Source: Zizania palustris (Eukaryota > Streptophyta > Magnoliopsida > Poales > Poaceae). Taken from it: a stretch of 64,000 bases of DNA. The stretch lies in assembly GCA_019279435.1 (NCBI GenBank), contig JAAALK010000082.1, forward strand, positions 20,179,116 through 20,243,115, written 5' to 3'. Both the position numbers and the translations under genes were made by a program. This document shows, piece by piece, positions 31,379 through 41,092 of the stretch (positions are counted from its first letter, which is position 1; each line of letters opens with the position of its first letter). The notes below the pieces were generated by a model. It was not told where the DNA came from. It did no database searches and saw only the letters and a list, made by a program, of their open reading frames with translations.

Positions 31379-31863
31379 ACCACATTCTACGGAGTCCAAG
31401 CTTCGGCTGGTAGACTTCCGTAAAAAGAGCCGAAGGTGGCCAAAATCTGCGGAGTCCAAGCTGCAGCTTGTCAGACTTCCGTAAAAAGAGCCGAAGGTGG
31501 CCAAATTCTGCGAAGTCCAAGCTCCGGCTGGTAGACTTCTGCAAAAAAGAGCCCAAGTGGCCAAATTCTGCGAAGTCCAAGCTCCGGCTGGTAGACTTCT
31601 GCAAAAAAGAGCCCAAGTGGCCAAATTCTGCGAAGTCCAAGCTCCGGCTGGTAGACTTCTGCAAAAAAGAGCCCAAGTGGCCAAATTCTGCGAAGTCCAA
31701 GCTCCGGCTGGTAGACTTCTGCAAAAAAGAGCCCAAGTGGCCAAATTCTGCGAAGTCCAAGCTCCGGCTGGTAGACTTCTGCAAAAATAGCCGAAGGTGG
31801 CTACAATTTCTGCGAAATCCAAGCTCCGGCTGGTAGATTTCTGCAAAAAACAGCCGAAGGTGG
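31379..31863. repeat. 60-bp tandem array in element D
   Basis: About eight units. Four are identical 60-mers (31501-31560, 31561-31620, 31621-31680, 31681-31740), flanked by diverged units. Each carries the block AGAGCC(G/C)AAG(G)TGG; on the minus strand the outer units read CCACCTTCGGCTCTTTT. It sits between the convergent 3' ends of gag-pol and the antisense gene. Both strands are open through the array only because 60 is a multiple of three. Confidence 0.95.
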
Positions 31864-32234
31864 CTAAAGCAAAACAGCATTTAAGCCATGAGCTTCGAAT
31901 GTTTGTTCATATAAGTCCAAAGTGACAAATTTCTTAAGACACTAAAGTGTCCTCGAAGTTATCTTAATTGATTTCTTTCGTAAAGCAAACAAAGGTACCA
32001 AGTTACCATTCTTCTGACTACAAAGGTCAAAGACATTTCATAAGATTTCAAAAGATCTTTAAAAATGACAGAGGGGCTCCGAACCCCCAAAAATTGTACT
32101 CCGAAGTTTTTTCTTTGCGCATAACCATCTTTGAATGCAGTTCGAAGTTGCTTATACCCAAAGAGGGGCTAGTAAATATGGAGACAATTTTAAATCGGCA
32201 TTCATTATTGAAACAAATATGTTTACAGATTACA
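31864..32234. other. Spacer between array and antisense gene in D
   Basis: AT-rich; just beyond the antisense gene's stop the minus strand holds T-rich and CAATAATGAATG-like sequence, a plausible polyadenylation region. No gene seen. Confidence 0.5.
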
Positions 32235-35200
32235 TTATGAAAAATTGGTATCTATACCAAGAAGGAATCGGAGACCTCTTCGGTCCCGAGAGCTAGGGGT
32301 GGAACGACTAGTTCCAACATCGGAAGTTCTAAGAACTTTACGTTTAACTCTCTTTCTCCCTTTCGAAGCTCTAAAATCCTTCTGTTCTTGTTGAAGTTCG
32401 GCCCAAGTTCGAAGCCGCTCGGGGCTTCTTTCCCAGCTTCTAAGATCTTCAGATCTTTTATTTTGGGCTTCACCTTCGTCTTCGGACCAATTAGTGTCTT
32501 CAGAAGACGAGGTGTTTGCGTCAATCTCTTTATCTTCCTCTTTAATATAAGACAATACGTCTTTGATTACTTCGGGCGCAATAACGCCGGAGTCATCTCG
32601 AGGAATAAGAAATCGAGGACGCTTATAACTCTTTAGAAGTTCGAAGGTGTTCCACAGTGAGCGAAGTTCGCTGTTAAGCTCTAACACTTCGATATCTTCG
32701 ATAAGAGGCAAAGCCTAAAAATATGACAAACAAGATTTTTATTGATAAATGTTTACAAGCACAAAGCTTTACACGGTTAAAAATCCTAAAACATTCCTAA
32801 ACCTGTGGGTTTGAAGGAGGTTGGCTGCTCGAAGCTTGGCTCCGAACATGCTTCTGGCGTTGGCCTTCATCAATCCAAGCCTTGATCGCAGAACGACCTT
32901 CGGCTCTCCACGAAGTTTGGAAGGCCCGCCAAGCAGCAGCTACACCTTCAGAAGGTTTGAGAAGTCGGTCGTCGTCGAAGGTGATTGGACCTCTTCCTGC
33001 GTCCGGAGTTATTGATCGGCCCAAATCCTCGTAATAGCGAAGTAGACCAACAACAGACACATGTCCGGAGAGTTCTCCGTATCTAATGCCCGCCGTCTTC
33101 ATCTGCTTCGCCACCCCTTGGATCCTTTTCAACCGGCGCAGAAGGCTGATGTTATCATCAGAAGGGAGAATTCCAGTAGTACCGAAGTACTCCAGGACTT
33201 CTAACAACTGATTCATAACCTCCGCAGCCACCTTCTCAGACTTCAACTTATCTTCGTTCAGCGCATCCTTCGCCGAAGTAACTTCGTCCAAAACCCCAGA
33301 AAGCCTAGCATTCTCAGTGGTCAAAGTGTTTTTCTGTGTCAACAATTGGCTAGCTTCCTCTTCAAGCCGGACGAGCCTAGACCCTGCAGTAGCATGCTCC
33401 GCCCGCAGTTTGTCAACCTCTGCTCGAAGCACAATCCTTTCCGCTTCGAGCTCTTTCTTTACAGCTTCCAAGCTTTGCCTGGCCCTTCGCTCTGTTAATA
33501 TTATATTGTCCATTTGAGTCACTCGACTTTCAGAGATGTTAAAATTCCTTTGAAGAGTGCTATTTTCTTCCCGAAGCCGAGCAATTTCTTCGTCATTGCA
33601 TAGACTTGCAGCTCGGGCCAAGACAGTTTGCTGCCAAAGTAAAAATCAAAGTAAATATTCATTCGAAGATAAATTCTATAATAATTTGCAGTTGTTTCAT
33701 ACCTGATAAGCTGTACGTTCAATAATGGCATTAAGCTCCGTCCTGTCAGCCTTGCGCAGGATGGCCACTAATTCGGTCTCCCCTATCTCACGACTAGCTC
33801 GATCCAAAGGTTCGAGCAAAGTCCGAAGACAAGTTGTTTGCCCTAAGAAAGGAGCCAGCAAGGGGAGCATGCTTATTGCCTCTTGGTCATCTTCGTTCAA
33901 TGAAGGACCGGAGCTTTGGCCTGCGCTCTTCGGAGCCATTGGAGTTTGAGCCTCCCTGGAAGATTGGCTCTCGTCTGTTGAATCAGACGGAGTTGATTCG
34001 GAGCTTATAGCAGGCAGGGGCTCTATTTGTCTTTTGCCTCTTCCAGGCCCCTTTTGAGTAACTCTTGGGGCTGGCTCCGAAGTCGTTGAAGGTTCAGGAA
34101 TTATTTCCTCCTGGCGGACTTCTTCCATAGGAGTGGGTTCTGCAAAGTAATCAAAAGTATTATACATAGTATAAAAATTCAAATAAATACAAAAGTTCTT
34201 CGAGTTCTACCTTCGGTAGTCCGTGGAGGAGTCGTTGTCGGACTGATTGGTGGATCGAAAGCTAATTCTTCATCTGAATCAGCCGTTGAATCATGGACTG
34301 CAGGAGCATCGTCCTGGGTAGTCCTCGCTGCTTCTTCGGGAATCGAAGCCATAGTGACTTCGACCCCACTTTCATTCACAGGAACTTCTTCCTGAGCTAC
34401 ATCTTCTTGAACTACCGAAGTCCTTGGTTGATCAACATTTTCTCCGGACTCCGGTACGTTCGCAGGTACTCCGGTTTGTACGGCCGTTTGAGTTTCATTC
34501 TCTTCCAGTAGGCGCACAAGTAACCTTTCCACTTCTTCTTGGGAATCGGAAACGGAAGCTCTGGAGCTTGAAGGTATAGGATCTAAAGGTGCGAGGTTCT
34601 TCGGCTTCCGAGCAACCCTCTTCACCGGAGTTTTTGCTGAACTTGAAGTTCCAGCTTCGGCTTTCCTTTTTTGAGGCCCTTTCTCCAAAGGCGCCCAATC
34701 CATCAGAGGGGGAGGAGTGAGTTTCAGCATTCCCCATACTCTGTTAAATCTTTCCCAACTCCCAACCAGCTTAATTCGCCACTCTTTTTCGGTCGGAGTT
34801 GGAGCACCCAAGATTTTTTCCGAAGCCCTTATAATCTGTTCTGAAGTAACAGGGGCTGAAGTTTCTACAAAATAAATAATTCAAGTCAGTTTTTTCTTCG
34901 AAGCAAATATGTTTAATGCATGTTGTTTTCGAAGTTACCTGTAGGACTTGAAGTCAAGTTAATTCTGCGAAGACCACCTTCGGAATCATCTTCGAAGATA
35001 ATAGGCCAGTCGGCCATCAGTGGAGGAATTTGAAGACCGATGAACTCTTCTGCCAAATCCCGCATACTGAGCCTTCGGCTAACTTTTTCAAGCAAGTTCA
35101 GACGGGCTTCGAATTGACCTTCGTCAGGACGCACCAAAGCCTCCTTTCGGAATTGGATTTCTCTAAGGGGTCCGGCCAGAGGGTTGCTTGCCCCGACTTC

Positions 35201-35878
35201 GGCATAGAACCATTTCAAAATCCAGTCGGTGTACCACCTAGCGTTGATGGCTTTAGCAGGAAAGCGAAGGGCGTACTCATCCCGAAGTCTAAAGTTGATA
35301 CTGCCAAAAGACGTTACTACTTTTTCACCTCCGGGAGCTACGAAGGTTTTTGGCTGGCAGGTTGCTCTATGTAATGCAGCGAAGATTTCCGCCCTTCCTT
35401 CACATCCTTCGGCTCTTAAGGCCCATTCAAAAATAGCTAATCTAGCTACTGCGCTCGGAGATAATTGAGGGAGAGTTATATGGAACAGTTCGAGTACCTC
35501 TGCCAGGAAGTCCACTGCAGGAAGACCCAAACCGGCTTCGAAAAAAGCTTCGAACACTACTACTTCTCCGGGTCTGGGCACTGGAATCACTTCTTTCCCT
35601 GGTTTTCGAATCATAACTCCCGCACCAATATTTCCCCCTACTGCCATTGCCAAGGACTCTCTTTTGCAGGTTGAAGGTCCTAATTCGAAAGATTGGTCCA
35701 AATATTTGGTCGATGGAGGGCACAGACCTTGATCATCGGCGATTTGGGGATTTTTTCCCTTTGCCGCCATGGAAGTTGTCGCCTGCATCGAAGGCGTCGC
35801 CGCCACTGTTGCCGCTGCCGCAGCCGCTTGTTGACGAGCCAAGGTCGAAGGAGGCGCAGAGCCTTTGGTCTTCGCCAT
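32235..35878 (-). CDS. Element D antisense gene: five-exon spliced ORF, 1112 codons
   Basis: Exons on the minus strand: 35878-34939, 34864-34211, 34139-33703, 33630-32803, 32714-32235. All introns are GT-AG, in phases 1, 1, 0, 0, and the exons give a continuous frame of 1112 sense codons plus stop. Exon 1 (about 313 aa) starts with an Ala-rich stretch and has a block with 'FFEAGLGLP' and 'QLSPSAVARLAIFEWALRAE' that resembles the Pfam 'putative gypsy type transposon' family (PF04195). Exons 2 and 3 are Pro/Ser/Thr/acidic, with a basic patch in exon 2. Exon 4 is a long coiled coil (about 33600-33170). Exon 5 has 'KGRKRVKRKV', NLS-like, and ends 'RFLLGIDTNFS'. Extra antisense ORFs are known in Tat elements (Grande, for example); function is unknown. 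A TATA box lies 145 bp upstream. F repeats the same structure. Confidence 0.8.
32717..32802 (-). promoter_or_regulatory. Intron 4 of D antisense gene with donor-overlapping stop
   Basis: The donor reads CAG|GTTTAG, so retention adds Val and a stop. The intron also holds ATCAATAAAAATC, a candidate polyadenylation signal. C (GTCTAG at 347) and F (GTGTAG at 60173) have the same layout, suggesting two possible ends for the protein. Confidence 0.55.
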
Positions 35879-36018
35879 CGCAATTACTGGATCGATCTGA
35901 GAGAGTGGGGACTAGGACTCAAGAACTCGAAAGCTAGGGCTCAAGAACTCAAAGGGCTCAAAAGGCTTTTGACTGGGAGCAAGCGGTGAAAAGGTAATCG
36001 AGTAAGTTCTGGAGTTCT

Positions 36019-36027
36019 TTATTTATA
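36019..36027 (-). promoter_or_regulatory. TATA box of D antisense gene
   Basis: Minus-strand TATAAATAA about 145 bp upstream of the ATG at 35878, between the gene and the 3' LTR. F has TATAAATA at the same distance from its ATG. This indicates transcription independent of the LTR. Confidence 0.65.
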
Positions 36028-36341
36028 GTCTAACTTTCCGTTTGTTACCGTTTGGGCTCTGCCTTTTCGCATTCCCGCCTGTTATTTTCCTCCGAAAATA
36101 ACGCTTCGTATAACTCTGTTAGAAACAGAAACTAACGGCTATATTTTCTAAGTCTAAAAAGACTTTTGAACTTTCTGAATCAGTTCTAAGATAGTTCGAA
36201 AAGTAATTACCTTATGACTGATTCGAAGTTCATGTCTTCATGTATTTCAGAGATAAAACAAAATCAATAACCCCTATGATTGGTTATCTTTTCTTTCCGT
36301 ATACTGCTCTCCTAACGTTACAGGTCGAACGGAGAAGCGTA

Positions 36342-36354
36342 TTCGAGGGGCTAC
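36342..36354 (+). promoter_or_regulatory. Element D polypurine tract
   Basis: TTCGAGGGGCTAC abuts the 3' LTR; F has GCGAGGGGCTAC at the equivalent place. Confidence 0.7.
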
Positions 36355-36850
36355 TGTTGGGGGAAAATATCTCATCTTCGGGGTTATTGCCAAAGCAGCA
36401 TGAAGACAGCCAACCAGTTCGAAGATTGTTCGAAGGCCATCTTCGAAGGTGCTTGGAACCTGGTTCGAAGCCCGAAGACAGGCATTGGTTCGAAGTATGT
36501 CTTCGGGCCAAAGCCCTTCAGGATCTTTTCTGCCAGCTAAGATGGAAGACTTATTTTCTATCCTATTAGATTAGTCTTTTACCATTTTAGCCCTATTAAG
36601 GAAACCGAATAGTTTCCTTAATGTCGGTTGTAATAAAGGGGTAAATAGGTCTTTTCCTTAATGTTTAGGCCTATAAATACCCCCCATTTCATCCTGTAAT
36701 AAGGACCGATTACAAGTGAACCAATATACACTTTCGAACTATTCTAAGTTATTATCCCACTCGGAGGCTTAGAACAGTTTGCTTCACAAACACTTCGTGT
36801 GTTAGTTTCTTTTCTACAGAAACCTGTTAGCGTAATCTTTTACGCCAACA
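36355..36850 (+). repeat. Element D 3' LTR
   Basis: 496 bp, one apparent mismatch to the 5' LTR; TATAAATAC at 36672-36680; followed by TSD GTCAC. Confidence 0.97.
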
Positions 36851-36873
36851 GTCACCCTTACGATATTTTGTGA
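36851..36873 (+). pseudogene. pol: Element B pol, last codons
   Basis: The pol frame interrupted by D at 25173 resumes after the TSD and reaches a TGA at 36871-36873. Confidence 0.8.
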
Positions 36874-37999
36874 GGGGGAACAGATTTTGACTGTCTTGTA
36901 TATGCTCATTGTGTGTGAAGTTGCATTTACATCTTTTGCACTTATATGCCTGATTTTAATTTAGGTAATCATGACAACTCACCTCTATTTAATATGTCTG
37001 AAATATTTTGTGAATGATTTTTCTTTCAAAATCAAATCATGCTCACTGCTTAGTCTTGAATCTAGCATGTTTTGGCTGGACTGCTTTAGCTATCTTTTAT
37101 CTGCTTGATAGCAAGACTCCTTTTCTCTGGATACTAAACATTACAACTTGAAAAATTATATTACTTACTCATGGATATTCATCAAGTGCTAAAACAATTT
37201 GTTCACTTAATTAAAAATCCAAAAATCCATGATTTGCATGCTACAAGCGAAAAGATCCAGGTGGGTTTGTTTATCGCACTACTCTATTCTTGACTGCTTA
37301 CCATTACACATGGGTCTGAACTGGGATAGTGTAATGTATGCCAAAATCATTGCCTTAAGCTTCTGATGGCTTTCGTGCCTAGGCTTGGCTTGATTGGAAA
37401 GTATAAGGTAGACAAACAAATAACCCCTGGCATTATGAAAAGAACAACAAATTCATTGTTCATCAAGTTTGCATTCAATGCTCCACTTGAACTGGACTTG
37501 TCTAGAGTAGAAATTGACTAGCTTTGCGTAGTCCCTACTTTTACTTGTCTAGTTACCTTGATTGAGTGGTGATGCTTTTATTTCAAAATGATGAAATCAC
37601 ATGTTTTCATCATGTTTTTAGAGAATGTTAAATTCAGTTGAACACATGAAAATCGGTATTAAAGTTCGCATATTGTTGCTTTATGTGTCTTTGCAATTCT
37701 GCCCATTTCGAAGCTTTACATCTTTTAAATGCTCCTTGATGCCTGCATTGCCAAAGGGGGAGAAATTTTTGAGTTCTCTGCAGCAATGGGGTAAAATAAC
37801 TAAGGGGGAGTTTTATCTTGCAAAGGGAAAGATTTGCCGGAGGGGGCTTTTAGTCTTTTGAAAAAGAGGGAGGAAAATTCTTTTGTCAAGTGACATGTTT
37901 TGGCTCGTTTCTGAGTTTTTATCATCACTTGTGTGCTGAAATTTTTCAAATGTTCTTGAACTAGAATTTGGTTGTCAATGCACTCATCAAGGGGGAGAT
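36874..37999 (+). promoter_or_regulatory. Element B 3' non-coding region with multiple polypurine tracts
   Basis: AT-rich untranslated region, related to 8872-10206 of A. Polypurine tracts: AAAGGGGGAG at 37753-37762, AAGGGGGAG at 37802-37810, GGAGGGGG near 37839, and CAAGGGGGAGAT at 37988-37999, which abuts the 3' LTR. No gene seen. Confidence 0.85.
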
Positions 38000-40017
38000 T
38001 GAGAAACCAAGGGTTGGTTTCAGAGTCTGTGATGAGTGAATGACAGATTTTATCCTCTTATTCGAAGGGGTCCCTCCGAAGGGGTTCGGAGGTTGTTTCA
38101 CCGAAGGGTTCGGTGGGTCTGGTTGCTGCAGCTGTTCCAGCGGAGTGTGCCTATTGGAGGAGTCCGACAGTACACAATGACTTGGCTGTACCAAAGGTTT
38201 CAGTATTTTTGGTGGTACACCAGAGTGTGTGCCAGAGGTTGTTTACCTAGAGATGCCTTTGGGGTATTTGATACACTTGTCTGTTTGTCTGTGGTGCGCA
38301 GGTGACGTCGGAGGCGACGGACGGTTCGTAGCAAGTGAACCTGGGTCAAAAGGGAGGCTTGATGCTGGGCGAGCAGGGAGCTCGGTCACGAAGGCTGCGA
38401 GGGGTCGAGGTCGGTCCTCGGGTCAAGGTGCACCAGGCGAAGGCAGAGAGTGCAGAGTGTGGCTCCGGCTGAAGGTACTCCGAGATGAAGTCCTCGGAGG
38501 CGAGGCACTTCGAAGGATACTCCGAATGGAGTGACTTCAGAGTATGGTGGACAAAGTCCTCAGTAATGAGGCAAAGCATTCGAAGTGCGCTCCGGAGGGA
38601 CGCACTGGAAGATATACCCGACGGAGGTCTCAGAAGTCGAGGTGCATCAAAGGCATGGTCCGGGTGAGATTCGTCGAGGAGTGTGCTCGGGGAGAGACAC
38701 TGCGACGAAGTGCTCATGGAATGCTTCATGCGAAGGCCTTGGACGAGGGAGGGACATCGAAGGGTGGTACTCTGAAGGTGGACTTCGAAGTGTGGCTGCC
38801 TTGAGGTACTTCGGCCATGCATGGCTTCGGTACATGGACTGACGGAGTTCGAGCTGGGAGAAGCTGCGAAGCCATGGTGATCCAATCCGGAGGTGTTGGT
38901 GCGAAGGTTCAAGGGCTTTGACAGCCTCGACTCAAAACCTTCACTATATCGAAGGCTGACTTCGGTGAAGCGAAGGCCGTCAGGCTCAAGGCTTCTCACC
39001 GAAGCTACCGCACCCCTCGCGTGCGAAGGTGGGCTTCAGAAGAATCCAAGACTACAAAGGCTGACCATGTCTGCTCTACATAAGCTGATGTTGTCTCCTC
39101 TGCGAAGCTGACAAAAGAAGCCTCCAAATATAGTAGACTACCAATTGTACCCCCTGTTCTGATGAGACAAAACCAGTGTAAACCCTAGGGGTAAAGTAGT
39201 CTATTCACAGGGCTGAATAGTGCCTATAAATAGTGGAGGCTAGCTAGGCAACAGTAACACTTTGAGCAGTCATTGTAGAACTCCTGTGCAAGCCACCATT
39301 TCTCTCTGTGTTCATCCTATGAGTTCTTTTTGTGTTCCCTGTTCAAGTAATGAAACTTTGATTCTATTTTCATTTGTGCTTGAACTTGTATGACTACTTT
39401 GCACGGCGTGCTTCGATTTCTCTGTGCACTATCTTATTTTGAGTTAAGTTTGTGCGCTGGATCTCTTCTGGAGAAGTGTGTGAGAGGTTTGTCTGTGTGA
39501 AGTGTTATTTTTTCAGTGTGTGTTCGCTCTGTGTAAACTGAGGCTAGTCATCTCTGATTACTAGCGAAGCACTGTTTTAGGTTAACTCGAAGTCTGTTTT
39601 CCTCCCTTTTGGAGTCCTCGGTGAAGTGTTTTCAGTGTGCGTTCAGAACCTATGAAATACGAATCCTAGTACCAGTTGCTAGTGCAGAATATTTGGTCAA
39701 ATTCCTCATAGGGAAGTCTGCTCTTTCGAAGGGTGAAGTGCGAAGCCTGCTCAAAGGTACCTAGTGTGCGGAGCCTGCACTGACTTAGTAGAGTTTAGTT
39801 TTTGGTGTTGTGGGTGGAGCGAAGTCTTCTTGACTTCGAACTTTTGCTCCTTACGAAGCCTGGTTTTGGAGCTGTGAAATACCTCCAAACCAGAACTTCG
39901 AAGGGTGTGTTCGAAGCCTATTCCGCAGAAGACAGAATTAAAATAGAAGGCTATTTTTTGTCTGAAATTTTAAAAGCTCCCATTCACCCCCCTCTGGTCG
40001 CCGTTTCCGGTCCAACA
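38000..40017 (+). repeat. Element B 3' LTR
   Basis: 2018 bp, TGAGAAACC...GGTCCAACA, TATA at 39225-39233, followed by TSD GGCTA. ORFs inside are chance frames in CTTCG/CGAAG-rich sequence. Confidence 0.95.
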
Positions 40018-40220
40018 GGCTAGCTCCGAAAGGCTTCTGTCTTGGGCTGAACTTCAAGAGGAGCAGAAAAAATTGTGAGCTTCGAAGAAGAAAAAGCACT
40101 CGGACTAAAAAGAAAGCCCCGAATGCTTCGAGCTCCGAAGGTCGAAGCGGTCTTATAAGTAGCTCTAGAGGTCGGAGGGGTCTCCGTTTTTATCTAGGCT
40201 TAGACCAAAACTTTTCTTGA
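40018..40220 (+). pseudogene. Element C antisense gene, exon 5 (3' part)
   Basis: Continuation of 459-726 beyond insertion B. It contains 'WAELQEEQKK' and ends 'RGLRFYLGLDQNFS' before TGA 40218-40220, matching D ('RGLRFLLGIDTNFS') and F ('RFFLGLDTDYS'). Internal TGA and TAG stops show decay. Confidence 0.75.
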
Positions 40221-40540
40221 TGTAAAAATATGATTATCCAATTAATATGAATTGCTTCAAAAGCATCTTTTGTTGTTCCTTACTCTCCTGCCCCTCCTTT
40301 TTGGTGGGGGACCGTACGCGTTGTGATAGGGTCCATCAGACACAATGATTTATATAACAATCTGATGCTTCGCACAACACTTGGTAATCATACTTTACTC
40401 TTTTGTAGAGTTCTTCGAACTATACGTTCGTATTATGATGTTTATAAGTTTCGGAGCTAAGTTTATACTTGTAAACTCCCATAACAGTCGCTTAGGACTT
40501 TAAAAGTGTTTCATTGGCCGGAGCCTTGAAACCTTATTTC

Positions 40541-40920
40541 TTGGTCACCTTCGACTCTTTTACAGATGCTTCGAACCCGGAGGGCGGAAATCTGTTCTTT
40601 TAAAGTTCTTAGACTCTTCAACGGATCCTAACAAGCCAAAGCCTAGAATCCGTAGGTTGGCCACCTACGGCTCTTTTACAGATGCTTCGAACCTAGAGGC
40701 CGGAAATCTATTTTTTAAAGTCTTTGGACTCTTCTACGCATCCTAACAAGTCGGAGCCTGAAATCCGTTGGTTGGCCACCGATGGATCTTTTACCGATGC
40801 TTTGAACCCGGAGGCCAGAAATCTATTCTTTTAAAGTCCTTGGACTCTTCTACGGATCCTAACAAGCCAGAGTCTGGAATCCATAGGTTGGCCACCTACG
40901 GCTCTTTTACGGAATCCTTG
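40541..40920. repeat. ~116-bp tandem array in element C
   Basis: Units at 40541-40656, 40657-40771, 40772-40887 and a partial one from 40888. Each begins TTGGCCACC(T) and includes CTACGGCTCTTTTACAG-like sequence, matching the minus-strand core of D's 60-bp array. Same position between the convergent genes. Confidence 0.9.
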
Positions 40921-41092
40921 AACTAATGGTTCGAAGGCCGTTATCTGGGTTCTTTGAAAGATGCTTGACTCCACAAGTATCTCCGTTCTCCTGATGCGTC
41001 CACAAGGAGTAAGGGATATTTGAAGAGTAAACATAATTCGAACCTCCATCTTTATTTAGAAAGATACTTTTACAATTGATTACAAGGAGCCC

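Larger units (their letters stand above)
25174..36850 (+). mobile_element. Element D: intact Tat-lineage Ty3/gypsy element with antisense gene, very recent
   Basis: 11,677 bp with TSD GTCAC (25169-25173; 36851-36855). LTRs are 496 bp each and differ, by my reading, at one base (cacttcgTttg versus cacttcgTgtg near 25618/36799). It contains an uninterrupted gag-pol (25732-31128), a 60-bp tandem array, a five-exon gene on the opposite strand (35878-32235) and a PPT. The dual RNase H puts it in the Tat lineage. All visible requirements for autonomous movement are present. Confidence 0.96.
727..40017 (+). mobile_element. Element B: Sirevirus-type Ty1/copia retrotransposon carrying three insertions
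   Basis: A complete copia element with 5-bp TSD GGCTA (722-726; 40018-40022). Its 5' LTR is in three pieces (727-888, 12311-12473, 18029-19658) because A and E inserted there; PBS 19661-19672; gag 19723-21663; pol to 36873, split by D; several polypurine tracts; 3' LTR 38000-40017. Removing A, D and E with their TSDs leaves about 10.6 kb. Sirevirus assignment rests on the long gag with coiled-coil segments, the initiator-Met PBS, repeated AAGGGGGAG tracts before the 3' LTR, and an LTR ending in CATTCACCCCCCTCTGG. The pol has several stops, so it is inactive. Confidence 0.95.

Noticed and set aside
31501..31740. CRISPR-like regular repeats
   Set aside because: The 60-bp units are directly adjacent and identical with no unique spacers, and the window is plant DNA.
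31164..31880. Long ORFs on both strands over the D tandem array
   Set aside because: The unit is 60 bp, a multiple of three, so one open unit keeps every copy open. Presence on both strands and no homologue argue against coding.
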